DNA of 64,000 bases from CAZWSC01 sp964636385. GTDB taxonomy: Bacteria; Eisenbacteria; RBG-16-71-46; CAIMUX01. Shown in pieces: positions 26,091-35,182 of the stretch. Location: positions 1 through 64,000 of the forward strand of contig CAZWSC010000047.1 of assembly GCA_964636385.1 (NCBI GenBank), read 5' to 3'. Numbering within the stretch: the stretch's first letter is position 1; each line of letters begins with the position of its first letter. Both the position numbers and the translations under genes were made by a program. The notes beneath the pieces were generated by a model, which did not search any database, was not told where the DNA came from, and worked only from the letters and a program-made list of their open reading frames with translations.

Positions 26091-27839
26091 TCACCCGACG
26101 CGCAGCACGACCAGGGTCAGGTCATCACCCAGAACGGCAGAGCCGGAATGCATGCGTACCAGATCCGCGATTGCCCTGCAGATTTCGGCGGCCGACCTGG
26201 CCCTGCTCTCCCACACAGCGGCAGCCAGCCGTTCCTGCCCGAACTCGACACCCGATGATGAGATTGCCTCGGTGACACCATCCGTGTAGAAGACCAGCAC
26301 GTCGCCGGAAGCCAGGGAGACAGTCGCCTCCGGATACGACGAGTCGCGAAAAGGCCCGAGGATCACTCCCCCCTCCTCAAGGAACCTGGGCCTGGTGTCA
26401 TCGCCGATAAGAAGCGGCGGGTTGTGACCTGCGTTGCTGTATGTGAACAGTCTTCGTTTCAGATCGAGAACACCGTACACCGCGGTTGCAAAGGTCTCCG
26501 GACGGGTCGACTCCCAGAGCAGGTAGTTCACCTTCGACAGTATCTCGGAGATAGCATACCGATTTCGGATCTCGGCCCGGAGGGAGGCGCGGACCGTGGC
26601 CATGATAAGGGCCGCAGGAATCCCCTTTCCGCTGACGTCTCCGATGGCAAGCCCCATGTGCCCGTCGGTGATGCGGATGAAGTCGTAGAAGTCCCCGCTC
26701 ACCAGCCGCGACGGCAGGTTCAAACCAGCCAGGTCGTATCCGGGGAGCCCCGGCTCATCCTCCGGGAGAAACAGCCGCTGGATCTCGGCGGCAATGTGGA
26801 GGTCATCCTCCATCCGGTGTTTCTCCGTCAGCTCCTTGTAGAACTGAGCACGCTGGATCGATACGCCCGCCTGGTTCGCAAAGGACTGGAGTATTCGCAG
26901 GTCGGACGACCGGTAGGCATCCGACACATCGGACTCGAGGTTGATGACGCCGATCACCCGCCCCTCGTTTACCACAGGCACGACGATCTCCGAACGGGTG
27001 GCATCCCGAACATCCAGATACCTGTGGTCGCTCTTCACATCCGGGATGACCAGCGGAACCCCCGCGTTCGCAACCCAGCCCACGGCGCCCTGTCCAAGCT
27101 TGAGCCGGACCAGCTCCACCAGGCCGGGTTCGTAGCCGCGATATGCGAACCACTCGAGATCCTGCGAGTCCTGGTGCAGGAGATGGATCGCACCGGCCTG
27201 GTATGGAATCACCAGGGCAAGCTGATCCAGGAAGGTGTCAAGGATCTCCGTCAGCTCCAGCCTTTCGTTGAGGAGGAGGCTGATGCGATACAGCGCCTCG
27301 TTCTCGGCCTTCTCACGCTGGAGGCGCCTGACGACCAGGGCATTGTCCAGGGCAACCGCCATCTGATCCGCAAGGGCTTCGCAGAGGGCTGCATCCCCGG
27401 GGGTGAACCCGTCCGCATCCCTGCTGTTGTGGAGTTCGCAGACTCCCATGATCGTGTTGCCCCTGAAGATCGGGAAGCCCAGCAGGGTGCGCGTGTGGAA
27501 TCCGATCTCGCGGTCAATCCGGTGCCTGTACCGGGGGTCGGAATCGACGTCGTTGGATATGGTCGTTTCCCGATGGTGGCTGATCCAGCCGGCCAGCCCC
27601 TCCCCGCTCTCCAGCGCCAGCAGCCGGGGATCCGGAACGAGGCGATTGTACGCGAGATGAAACTCAAGGCGGGTGCGATCCTCGTTCCAGAGGAGCAGGG
27701 AACAGGCCTCTGCGCCGACCGCCTCCAGCGTCAACTCGCGGACCTCCTCAAGGAGCCCGGCGAGATCCGCAGCCTGGTTCAGTCGCCTGGAAGCCTCGAA
27801 GAGGAAGCGCAGGTCGCTGCCGCCGTCCCTCGGCCTCAT
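26091..27839 (-). CDS. GAF-GAF-SpoIIE (PP2C-type) serine phosphatase
   Basis: 582 residues with three parts: GAF 1 (residues ~10-165, EACSLLLWNEDRTRLEFHLAY, FPIFRGNTIMGVCELHN), GAF 2 (~185-340, GAIHLLHQDSQDLEWFAYRG, VVPVVNEGRVIGVINLES), and a RsbU/SpoIIE phosphatase (~350-582) with LVSGDFYDF, LAIGDVSGKGIPAALIM, NAGHNPPLL, LVFYTDGVTEA and LGDDLTLVVLRV, which hold the metal-binding Asp/Gly residues. It would dephosphorylate an anti-sigma-factor antagonist in response to a small ligand or redox cue. No rsbV/rsbW partner lies nearby. The start overlaps the amidohydrolase stop by four bases. Confidence 0.92.
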   Translation of the reverse strand: MRPRDGGSDLRFLFEASRRLNQAADLAGLLEEVRELTLEAVGAEACSLLLWNEDRTRLEFHLAYNRLVPDPRLLALESGEGLAGWISHHRETTISNDVDSDPRYRHRIDREIGFHTRTLLGFPIFRGNTIMGVCELHNSRDADGFTPGDAALCEALADQMAVALDNALVVRRLQREKAENEALYRISLLLNERLELTEILDTFLDQLALVIPYQAGAIHLLHQDSQDLEWFAYRGYEPGLVELVRLKLGQGAVGWVANAGVPLVIPDVKSDHRYLDVRDATRSEIVVPVVNEGRVIGVINLESDVSDAYRSSDLRILQSFANQAGVSIQRAQFYKELTEKHRMEDDLHIAAEIQRLFLPEDEPGLPGYDLAGLNLPSRLVSGDFYDFIRITDGHMGLAIGDVSGKGIPAALIMATVRASLRAEIRNRYAISEILSKVNYLLWESTRPETFATAVYGVLDLKRRLFTYSNAGHNPPLLIGDDTRPRFLEEGGVILGPFRDSSYPEATVSLASGDVLVFYTDGVTEAISSSGVEFGQERLAAAVWESRARSAAEICRAIADLVRMHSGSAVLGDDLTLVVLRVG

Positions 27840-29479
27840 CCGGGAGGCTCCATCCACGTCGGCGTTGGCAGGGCAGGGGCTGCCCATCGCAGGCGGCCTG
27901 CGAAGAGGGTGGCAGCGACTTCGGCGGCATCCAGGAGCTGCGGGTTGCCGGCCTCCAACGCTGCTTCCGGCCTGTCCAGCCCCGGGATCCGCAGCAGGAC
28001 CAGGTCTGCTGCGGCGCCCGCCTGGAGCCTTCCGTGACTGAAGGGGTTGGGAACCGCGAAGGCTCCGTGCTCCGTGTAGCGGCGCACGGCCTCGACGAGA
28101 CTCAGGCGTTCACCAGCCCACGGGTGCCCCAAAGCGCCGGCAAGACCTGTCAGCGGGTTCATCGGCATACAGTCGGAACCGAAATGCATCGGGGCGGAGA
28201 CGGCCGCAGACCTGTAAGGATTCAGGCGAAGAGCGCGCGTACTGCCGAGAACCGACTCGTACAGACCTCCAGGACCCTGCCAGCGCGCGGTGAAGTTGGG
28301 CTGCATCGAGAAGAGAAGGCCGGCCCGTGAAGCCCGCTCAATAAGCCTGTCGTCCAGCGACTCCGCGTGCTCCAAACGCGGGCCGGGTGGTGCCGGCGGA
28401 TAGCCTGCTTCGGCTGACCTTTCGGCGGCCGAGACCGCCTGGTCGATCGCGCGGTCACCTATCGCATGAATGGCAAGAGGGAGCCCGGCCTCGGAAGCCC
28501 TGCGGAAGATCTCGAGCAGATCCCGGTCCTCCCGGAGGAGAAGGCCCCTTTCATCACCGCCGAGGTATGGTTCGCGCATGGCCGCGCTGCGTCCGCCGAA
28601 GGATCCGTCGAGGAAGAGCTTGATCCCGCCCACGCGCAGGCAATCGCTGCCCGTCCCGGCCGTCACACCCGCCTCAGCCACCGAATCCAGCAGATCCACG
28701 CCGTGGTAGTAGTGAATCCGAAGCCCCAGCTCACCTGCCATATCAGCCGCGGCGAAGGCCCTGAAGGGAAGAGCATCCCCCGTGTGGCCCATGTCGTGCG
28801 CTGCAGTGATGCCGCGCGTCCAGGCCTTGTCCCGCGCCATCCGGACCGCATCCCGCACCTGTGCGGGAGACGCCGGAAGGAGCCTGGCCATCGCCAGGGG
28901 AAGCGACTCGAGCGCCAGGCCGGTCTCGACATCGAGGTCCGGCCAGTCAGCGCCCACGAGGGCCAGGGCTGCTGAGTTCAGAACCGCTACGTGGCCGCAG
29001 ACCCTCCGCATCACCACCGGCCTGGATGGCGCGATGCGGTCCAGCCCGGCACGATCCGGAAGCGCCGGACAAGACCACTCCGACTGGTCCCATCCGTGCC
29101 CCACAACCGGCTCATCACCAGGGTGGGACCCAAGCCAGGCCGAGAGGATCTCCAGTGCCTGACTGGCAGAGCGGGCCGCGGAGAGATCAGGATGCAGCCC
29201 CGCCAACCCGACCCCCATAAGGTGGGTGTGGCCGTCGACGAAGCCGGGAAGGATCCACGTATCACGGGGCAGGGTCCAGACAGGCACATCCCCCGGGACC
29301 GCGTCCGAGAGATGCTGTGATCCGTGGCGGCCCCGGGCAGGCGACCCCGGTTCCGGGGCGCCGGAGTCCACGCGCACGACCGAGTGGATTCGGTCTCCGT
29401 GCACGGTGATGCGCGCGGGCCCGGGATTCGGCCTGCGTGTAAGAGCGTTCCCCTCCAGAGCCCAGATGGATTCGATCAT
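27836..29479 (-). CDS. YtcJ-like amidohydrolase family 3 protein
   Basis: 547 residues. The metal-site motif GFVDGHTHLMGVGL lies near residue 80, GITAAHDMGHTGD near 225, HAIGDRAID near 345 and LEHAESLDD and HFGSDCMPMNPLTGL follow, the pattern of the YtcJ/ExoE branch of the amidohydrolase superfamily. Members hydrolyse amides, N-substituted amino acids or related substrates; the substrate here is unknown. A GGAGG-like site is not obvious before the ATG. It is followed, with a four-base overlap, by the SpoIIE phosphatase, an unexpected partner. No signal peptide is visible, so it is probably cytoplasmic. Confidence 0.85.
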   Translation of the reverse strand: MIESIWALEGNALTRRPNPGPARITVHGDRIHSVVRVDSGAPEPGSPARGRHGSQHLSDAVPGDVPVWTLPRDTWILPGFVDGHTHLMGVGLAGLHPDLSAARSASQALEILSAWLGSHPGDEPVVGHGWDQSEWSCPALPDRAGLDRIAPSRPVVMRRVCGHVAVLNSAALALVGADWPDLDVETGLALESLPLAMARLLPASPAQVRDAVRMARDKAWTRGITAAHDMGHTGDALPFRAFAAADMAGELGLRIHYYHGVDLLDSVAEAGVTAGTGSDCLRVGGIKLFLDGSFGGRSAAMREPYLGGDERGLLLREDRDLLEIFRRASEAGLPLAIHAIGDRAIDQAVSAAERSAEAGYPPAPPGPRLEHAESLDDRLIERASRAGLLFSMQPNFTARWQGPGGLYESVLGSTRALRLNPYRSAAVSAPMHFGSDCMPMNPLTGLAGALGHPWAGERLSLVEAVRRYTEHGAFAVPNPFSHGRLQAGAAADLVLLRIPGLDRPEAALEAGNPQLLDAAEVAATLFAGRLRWAAPALPTPTWMEPPG

Positions 29480-29515
29480 GACCGTTTTCCGGACGGAGAT
29501 GGGAGAGGGTCCGGG

Positions 29516-29878
29516 CTAATCGAGCCAGTAGAGAAGACGCCCGCAGTTTTCGCAGATCCTGACGCTCTCCGGATCAGTGCGCAGCGACACCGCCGAGGTC
29601 GGCAGTGCCATGTAGCAGCCGAGGCAGGTCCGGTCCTCGACCGGAACTATCGCGTGAGCGAAACGGCGTGCTGTTCGTTCATACAGCCTGAGATCCCTCG
29701 GGTTGATCTTCTCAGCCAGCTTGCTGCGCGCCATCTTCAGCTTCTCCAGGTTCTGAAGCTTGGCGCCCAGTGCCTCCTCGGTAACCATGAACTCGGGATC
29801 CTGTGCCTCCCTTATCATGATGTCCAGATCCTGCAGCCTGAAGAGAGCGTCCAGCTTGTCCCTCAGCGCTTCATTCAC
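29516..29878 (-). CDS. C4-type zinc-ribbon protein (short form)
   Basis: 120 residues: a coiled-coil-like helical N-terminus (residues ~1-60, EALRDKLDALFRLQDLDIMI, LGAKLQNLEKLKMARSKLAEKI) followed by a four-cysteine zinc ribbon (CLGC ... ICENCGRLLY) near the C-terminus. Usual members of this zf-RING_7/C4 family have ~240 residues with a longer antiparallel coiled coil; this one has a much shorter helical part, but the ribbon and ending (GRLLYW) are intact. The family is often encoded near Nif3 and replication genes and may bind nucleic acid. The ATG overlaps the ptsN stop by eight bases. Confidence 0.8.
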   Translation of the reverse strand: MNEALRDKLDALFRLQDLDIMIREAQDPEFMVTEEALGAKLQNLEKLKMARSKLAEKINPRDLRLYERTARRFAHAIVPVEDRTCLGCYMALPTSAVSLRTDPESVRICENCGRLLYWLD

Positions 29879-30341
29879 CGGCGGCCTCCCGCAGGACTGT
29901 CCTCAGTTCCTCGAACTCGATGACCTTTGCGATCCTGTCCCTGACCTTCTTCTCCTGTACCAGCCCCGCGATCTTCCCGAGCAGCGGCAGGTAGTCATTC
30001 CGCTCGTCCTGCGGCGGCGCGACTATGAGGAAGAATATCTTCACCGGCTTCCCGTCAATGCTGTCGAAATCAACGCCGGTCCTGGAGCGGGCGAAGAGCA
30101 CCTTGAGCCCGACGACGGCCAGGCTTCGGCCGTGCGGGATTGCCACGCCCTTGCCGATGCCGGTGGAACCGAGCTGCTCCCTCTGCTCCAGCATCTCGAG
30201 AAGAAGCTTCGGGTCCCGCACCCCGCTTCCTGCTGAGACGATATTGACGAGTTCCCGGAGCGCTTCCTCTTTCGTTGTGGCCTTCAGATCTGTGTGGAAG
30301 AGCTTCGGATCGAAGTAGTCGAGTATCTCGATCTTGCGCAT
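29871..30341 (-). CDS. ptsN: PTS EIIA-like nitrogen-regulatory protein PtsN
   Basis: 156 residues, the usual length for EIIA-Ntr. The phosphorylated histidine is in GVAIPHGR, near residue 68, flanked by EQREQLGSTGIGKG and GVDFDSIDGKPVKIFFLIVAP, typical of the mannitol/fructose EIIA fold. Such proteins relay phosphate from EI-Ntr and NPr and regulate potassium uptake or sensor kinases; no other PTS gene is in the window. The internal ATG is chosen for its AAGGA site; the open frame extends 24 codons further. First gene of the ptsN-zinc-ribbon pair. Confidence 0.9.
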   Translation of the reverse strand: MRKIEILDYFDPKLFHTDLKATTKEEALRELVNIVSAGSGVRDPKLLLEMLEQREQLGSTGIGKGVAIPHGRSLAVVGLKVLFARSRTGVDFDSIDGKPVKIFFLIVAPPQDERNDYLPLLGKIAGLVQEKKVRDRIAKVIEFEELRTVLREAAGE

Positions 30342-30384
30342 AGGTCCTTCTGTATCGTGGTCTGATCGGCAAGCGTCCGGTAGG

Positions 30385-30413
30385 ACAATACGGCATGCAG
30401 ACGCAATCGGCAA
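30385..30413 (-). promoter_or_regulatory. Candidate promoter of ptsN
   Basis: On the minus strand TTGCCG and TATTGT are separated by 17 bases, with the -10 box about 45 bases before the ptsN ATG, in the gap after the Bat operon. Confidence 0.45.
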
Positions 30414-30418
30414 TCCGG

Positions 30419-30446
30419 AAAAAGATGCCGGCGATGGGTATCCGGC
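30419..30446 (-). terminator. Weak terminator after batDE
   Basis: On the minus strand a 5-bp stem (GCCGG / CCGGC, loop ten bases) is followed within two bases by a run of five T residues, 20 bases after the last Bat gene stop. The stem is short. Confidence 0.3.
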
Positions 30447-30464
30447 CAGGGATCACGCGAAACG

Positions 30465-33167
30465 TCAGTCCTCTTGCTGTCTGCCGCGGGAGGCGACTTC
30501 CCGCAGCTCATCGGGATGGAAACTCGCCAGGCCACGCGAATCGGCCCAACCGCGCATCCTGGCACCGAGGAGGACCTCGGTGAAGCCTTCCTGCCGCCTG
30601 CCAAGGCGGACCTGGGTGCCGGCACCGAGGGTGAACTCAAGAGTGGCCCTCGGATCGGGATTGCTGCGCACATCGAGTTCACCGGCCACAACCACTGCAT
30701 CAGGCGCGCCTGTCATCTGCAACACCTTCATCCCCGTCCACAGGAGGGCCGCGAACAGCATCACGACCAGCATGGTCCCCAACGCGCGGGCCGCTGCGCC
30801 GCTCAGCGCGGCGGAACCACCCGGACCCGCGAAGGCGATCCGCACGGCTGCGTACAGCAGGGCAAACCACCACAGTGCTGCCGCGATGCGAACCGCCTGG
30901 CCCATGCTGCCGCGATCCTGGAGATGCACCAGCGTCCCCAGGAATCGGCTGCCTCCCCTCTCCGGGCTGTCTCCAACCGTCTCTTCACGTACGAGTTCAA
31001 GATTCGTGCGCAGATCAGGGTCTGAAGGATCCAGGCGGCGCCCCCGCTCGAAGAAGAAGACGGCCCAGCCGGGCTCTCCGGCCCGGTAATGAGCATTCCC
31101 GAGGTTGAGCATGAGATCGGGAGAATCGTATCCGCCGGCCAGGATCCTCCTGTACTCCCGCACCGCGTCCTGGTAGTCGCCACGGCCGTACGCTTCGTTC
31201 CCGCGTTCGAAAGCCCTGTCCGCCTCCTCCGACGACAGCAGCACGGGAAGACCGGCACCCGGCAGTCCCTCCGGCGCAGAGGCATTGGACGCACCCGGCA
31301 ATCCTGCCATGAGCACAAGCACCCCGACCGCGGCCGCGCGCCTGCCACGGCCCGGGCGGCGGCGCTTCGGAGGAGCCAGCGCGCCGGCGATCTTCAGGGC
31401 CAGTTCGCATAGTTCGCGCAGATCCTCCTCCGTGCGCATCTGCGGGGCGAAGCGCGCGAAGTCACATCTGTCCAGGAGTTCCCGCGCCATCCCGGCGGAT
31501 TCGTCAGAGGCTCCATCAGCCTGCAGAAGACACAGCAGGTCCTCGCGCGAGCGTCCCCTTACCGGAAACTGGCACCTGTCCGTGAAGAACCGCTCAAGGC
31601 TCCTGTCAAGCCGATCATACCGCGACTGGAGGTCAGAGCCCGAATCGCCCATCAGACCTGCAATCTCGGTACGAAGGCGACCCGCAGCCCCGCGGCTCAA
31701 AACATCTCCCCAGTTGGCATCCATGCGCCGCCGTCGCGCACGCCATGCCATCGCTGCACCCAGCAGCAGCAGGGGCAGCACCTGGAGGGCCCAGAAGTCC
31801 CGCTGCGTCCAGATCTGCTCCTCACCAACCCTGCGCAGCCGGGTCGCAGGCCTGATGGTTCTGAGATCCCTCCCCCGCAGCGCTACGCCCGTACCGGTGG
31901 TTCCTCCCTCCACCGTGCGCCCAGGCTCAACCGTCAGCGAAAGGGGCTGCGTTTCCGCGCGGCGGTATGCCCTGGCGTTCGGGTCGAAGTAGGAGAAACC
32001 GATCGAAGGAATCGTGCGAGGTCCTGTGCTTTCCGGAACGAGGATAACGCTTATGGTCTTCGTCCCCCCCAGGGTGTCGCCCTCTCTCGAGGCGGAGATC
32101 TCCGACCCCGATGCGTAGATCCTGATGCCGGGAATGTCCGGTATGACCGGATCGCCGACGGTCGCGGTGTTCCCCGTCCCCTGCACCGCCAGGGTCAGTG
32201 TCAGAGGTTCGTTCTGGCCGGCGATGCTGCGTTCCAGTTCCCCGCGGATACCGAAGCTGCCCACACCGCCCGTGAAGTCCTCCGGCTGCGGCTGCGGCAG
32301 CGGATCGACGCGAATGGTGAGAGGTTTCGTGGACAGCCGTACCCGTCTGTCCGCAAAGACGCCACCGAAGAAGTCGAAAGGGTCGCGCCTGCTGCGTCTG
32401 CTGCGGTCGCGAACCCTGCAGTCGAGGTGTCCCGGCCCTATCGTCAGTGTGCCGGACTGCGTCGGGAAGAGGGCGTACGCGATCTCCGTCACCTGGTAGG
32501 TACGGCCGTTCACGATCTCGTTGCGCGAGCGCTGAGGGGACAGGTCTTCGCGCCAGAACCCCTCCATGGAGGGTGGTGAGTACTGGGGAGATTCCAGCAG
32601 CGGCACACCCGGAAGCTGGTAGAAGCGAAACAGAAGCGTCACCTGCTGGCCAACGTAGACTCGATCCCGGTCCACGACCGCCCGGACAAAGAGCTCGCCC
32701 CCCTCTGTTGCGTCTCCATCACCTGCCGGGCCGGCCTCGCCCCGGGCAGGACCGGGCGCAGGAGTTGACGGCGGACCTGCTGTGACCTCCAGCTTCACTG
32801 GATCGCCACGGTGGAGCTTGCCACGGTCCTTCAGCTCTACAGGTCCGATCGTGTATGTGCCGGGGCGGACCCCCCTGATGGAGAACTGGTATGTGATCGA
32901 CCTGGTCACACGGGCGTTGACGATCGAGACGCTGGTGGACTGCCCGGCCGAGCGTATGTCCAGGCCATCGACTTCGGGCACCCACGGGCCCTCATCCACC
33001 CCCGCGGTTCCCTCCACGGTTATGCGGAGGAGGGCGGCCTGCCCCTGCTGCACAACCGGCCTGTCCAGCTCCGTACGAACCCTGATCTCCGCCGTCGCCG
33101 GTCCGGACGCCAGGGTGATGGTGGCGGCCAGGACGGCCAATCTGAGCAGATGACAACGAATCTGCAT
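30465..33167 (-). CDS. BatD-BatE fusion protein
   Basis: About 900 residues in two halves. The N-terminal half has a signal peptide (LRLAVLAATITLASGPATA) and a BatD region: IRVRTELDRPVVQQGQAALL, GVRPGTYTIGPVELKDRG, QVTLLFRFYQLPG, VGSFGIRGELERSIAGQNEP, then a TM helix (FWALQVLPLLLLGAAMAW). The C-terminal half is BatE-like: a second hydrophobic segment, TPR helices (RAFERGNEAYGRGDYQDAVREYRRIL, MLNLGNAHYRAGEPGWAVFFFERG), two TM helices and an SH3-like end (LDVRSNP, RMRGWADSRGLASF). Bat proteins are envelope components linked to stress or oxygen tolerance in Bacteroides; their biochemistry is unsettled. ATG is chosen by GGGGAG and the signal peptide. Confidence 0.88.
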   Translation of the reverse strand: MQIRCHLLRLAVLAATITLASGPATAEIRVRTELDRPVVQQGQAALLRITVEGTAGVDEGPWVPEVDGLDIRSAGQSTSVSIVNARVTRSITYQFSIRGVRPGTYTIGPVELKDRGKLHRGDPVKLEVTAGPPSTPAPGPARGEAGPAGDGDATEGGELFVRAVVDRDRVYVGQQVTLLFRFYQLPGVPLLESPQYSPPSMEGFWREDLSPQRSRNEIVNGRTYQVTEIAYALFPTQSGTLTIGPGHLDCRVRDRSRRSRRDPFDFFGGVFADRRVRLSTKPLTIRVDPLPQPQPEDFTGGVGSFGIRGELERSIAGQNEPLTLTLAVQGTGNTATVGDPVIPDIPGIRIYASGSEISASREGDTLGGTKTISVILVPESTGPRTIPSIGFSYFDPNARAYRRAETQPLSLTVEPGRTVEGGTTGTGVALRGRDLRTIRPATRLRRVGEEQIWTQRDFWALQVLPLLLLGAAMAWRARRRRMDANWGDVLSRGAAGRLRTEIAGLMGDSGSDLQSRYDRLDRSLERFFTDRCQFPVRGRSREDLLCLLQADGASDESAGMARELLDRCDFARFAPQMRTEEDLRELCELALKIAGALAPPKRRRPGRGRRAAAVGVLVLMAGLPGASNASAPEGLPGAGLPVLLSSEEADRAFERGNEAYGRGDYQDAVREYRRILAGGYDSPDLMLNLGNAHYRAGEPGWAVFFFERGRRLDPSDPDLRTNLELVREETVGDSPERGGSRFLGTLVHLQDRGSMGQAVRIAAALWWFALLYAAVRIAFAGPGGSAALSGAAARALGTMLVVMLFAALLWTGMKVLQMTGAPDAVVVAGELDVRSNPDPRATLEFTLGAGTQVRLGRRQEGFTEVLLGARMRGWADSRGLASFHPDELREVASRGRQQED

Positions 33168-33226
33168 CCTACGCGCTCCCCCGCTGTCCGCAGCGCCTTC
33201 CACGCCAGCCCGAAGACGGGGTGTCA

Positions 33227-35167
33227 TCACCAGTCCATCTCGACATCCAGGCTCCTCGTCCTGGAGCGCATCCGCTCAGCCTGCAGCAGCAGCTCCTGTT
33301 GTGAAAGCCCTTCGAGTATCTGGCGGGCCTGCTCGGGGGTTATCGTCGACTCGGGGAGTTCGGGAGCGGAGGACAACTCCTCCTCCTGCCGCCGGGAGTC
33401 CTGTTCATCCTCCCCTTCCTGTCCTGAATCCTGATCCTCTGCAGTGTCCCCGTCCTGCTCTTCATCCTGGTCATCCCCCCGGGGATCCTGCGCACTGTCC
33501 GGATGATCCTCCTCCCCCTCGCCGCCATCCTGCCCATCCTGGTCCTGCTGCTGCTGATCGCCGTCATCACGCCCCTCATCATCTTCGCGATCCTTCTGGT
33601 CATCGCACCCCGATCCATCCGGACTGGGCTGGGGGGATTTGCTGGAGTCCGGAGGAGGCGCATGCAACAGCATCCGGACCAGTTCCAGGTTGTGCTTTGC
33701 GTCCCGATCCGCCGAAGCCAGCCTGAGGGCGGACTCGTACGCCTCGAGTGCACCCTCCAGGTCTCCGGCCCGCGCCCGTGTATTGCCCAGGTTGTAGAAA
33801 GCGGATGCTGCCAGCTTCGGATCATCTGCGAACAGTGCCTGCATGAGAGACTCCTCGGCCGGCTTCAGCTCTCCAGTCCTGTGCAGGGCCGTCCCCAGGT
33901 TGTAGCTCCCCCGCGGATCATCCGGCCGTTCCCGGGAGTATCGCTCGTACTCATCGCGGGCCTCGTCGAACCGCCCTGCCTCGAATGCCTCCCGCCCCGG
34001 ATCCGACGCCCGGGCAATCGACGCACACGGCCACGACGCCGGAAGCAGCGGGACAGCAGCTGTCAGGGCGAGAGCCTGCAGCAACGAAGCCAGCAGGATG
34101 AGCAACCCCCTGGCGGCCATTGCCCGGGAGGCGGACCGCCGCCGCGCGACACCCGCCCTGCCCCGGCGCGGGCGACGGCGCTCTCCAAGCAGCGCGTCCA
34201 GGATCAGCAGGAAGAGCGCCGCTGCAGCGAAGTACCCGAAGCGATCCTCGTGCCGGATGCTCAGCGCGCCCTTCAGCTCCTTTCCTTCCATGCCCGAGAT
34301 CTCCGCGTAAAGCTGATCCAGCGCCAGGCCGCCTGCGCTGCCGTCGAGATACCGCCCCCCCGTCTCGGCGGTGATGCGCCGGAGAGACGCATCGTCGAGG
34401 CGCGTCAGCACCACCTCGCCCCGGGAGTCGCGCCTGTAGTCGATGATCGCCCCGTCGGCGCCGCGCGCCGGGATCGGCTCGCCCTTTGCGGATCCGATAC
34501 CCACGGCGAAGATCCTCACCCCCTGATCCCTGGCCTCCCGGGCAGCCTGCATCAGGTTCCCTTCGTGATCCTCTCCGTCGGTGATCAGAACCAGCGCCTT
34601 GTGCTTCTTCTCGCCGGGATCGAACGCCCTTGTCGCAGTCCGGATCGCCTCCGCGATGGCGGTGCCGGGTACCGCCATCAGGTCCGGCTCCATGAACCGC
34701 AGGAACATCCTGGCCGCGGCATAGTCGAGGGTGAGCGGGCACTGAACGAACGCCTCCCCCGAAAAGGCGACAAGCCCGATGCGATCGCCCCGCATCCTGT
34801 CGATCAGCGAGTGCACCGCCTGCCGCGCCCTGATCAGCCTGTTGGGGGCAAGATCCTCGGCCAGCATGCTCTCCGACAGGTCGAGCGCCACTATGACATC
34901 CACCCCGGTGCGTGTCACTGCCAGGGTCCTGCTGCCGAACTGGGGCCGGGCGGCCATCAGCGCGAGGGAGGCTACGGCGGTGACTGTCAGCAGCCCCTTC
35001 CAGAGCCGCCGGGTGCCGTTCGTGTCCGGCACAAGCCGGCCCCAGAGCCCGGTCCCGCACCAGCGGGCAAGATCGCGCCTGCGCTTCGAGTGCGCGGCAG
35101 CCAGGAGAAGGCCCAGCAGGGGAACCAGGGCCAGCAGCCACAACCACTGGGGCTCACCGAAGCGCAT
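33227..35167 (-). CDS. BatB-BatC fusion: von Willebrand A domain plus TPR and acidic tail
   Basis: 646 residues. Residues ~1-75 hold two TM helices (aerotolerance-regulator N-terminal type), ~85-285 a vWA domain with an intact MIDAS (DLSES near residue 95, later GTAIAEA and ITDGEDHEG), then a TM helix (FAAAALFLLILDALL). From ~340 a second hydrophobic segment leads into BatC-type TPRs (FEAGRFDEARDEYERYSRE, YNLGTALHRTGELKPAEESL, FYNLGNTRARAGDLEGALEAYESAL). Residues ~480-590 are an extreme Asp/Glu/Gln/Gly run, presumably disordered and periplasmic, ending in a short helical segment. BatB and BatC are normally separate genes. It follows batA by 15 bases. Confidence 0.88.
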   Translation of the reverse strand: MRFGEPQWLWLLALVPLLGLLLAAAHSKRRRDLARWCGTGLWGRLVPDTNGTRRLWKGLLTVTAVASLALMAARPQFGSRTLAVTRTGVDVIVALDLSESMLAEDLAPNRLIRARQAVHSLIDRMRGDRIGLVAFSGEAFVQCPLTLDYAAARMFLRFMEPDLMAVPGTAIAEAIRTATRAFDPGEKKHKALVLITDGEDHEGNLMQAAREARDQGVRIFAVGIGSAKGEPIPARGADGAIIDYRRDSRGEVVLTRLDDASLRRITAETGGRYLDGSAGGLALDQLYAEISGMEGKELKGALSIRHEDRFGYFAAAALFLLILDALLGERRRPRRGRAGVARRRSASRAMAARGLLILLASLLQALALTAAVPLLPASWPCASIARASDPGREAFEAGRFDEARDEYERYSRERPDDPRGSYNLGTALHRTGELKPAEESLMQALFADDPKLAASAFYNLGNTRARAGDLEGALEAYESALRLASADRDAKHNLELVRMLLHAPPPDSSKSPQPSPDGSGCDDQKDREDDEGRDDGDQQQQDQDGQDGGEGEEDHPDSAQDPRGDDQDEEQDGDTAEDQDSGQEGEDEQDSRRQEEELSSAPELPESTITPEQARQILEGLSQQELLLQAERMRSRTRSLDVEMDW

Positions 35168-35182
35168 GCGGTCCTCCCGGCC

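Noticed and set aside
26424..28037. 537-residue plus-strand frame over the GAF-SpoIIE gene
   Set aside because: Antisense to a full multi-domain gene with conserved catalytic motifs; no independent start signal.
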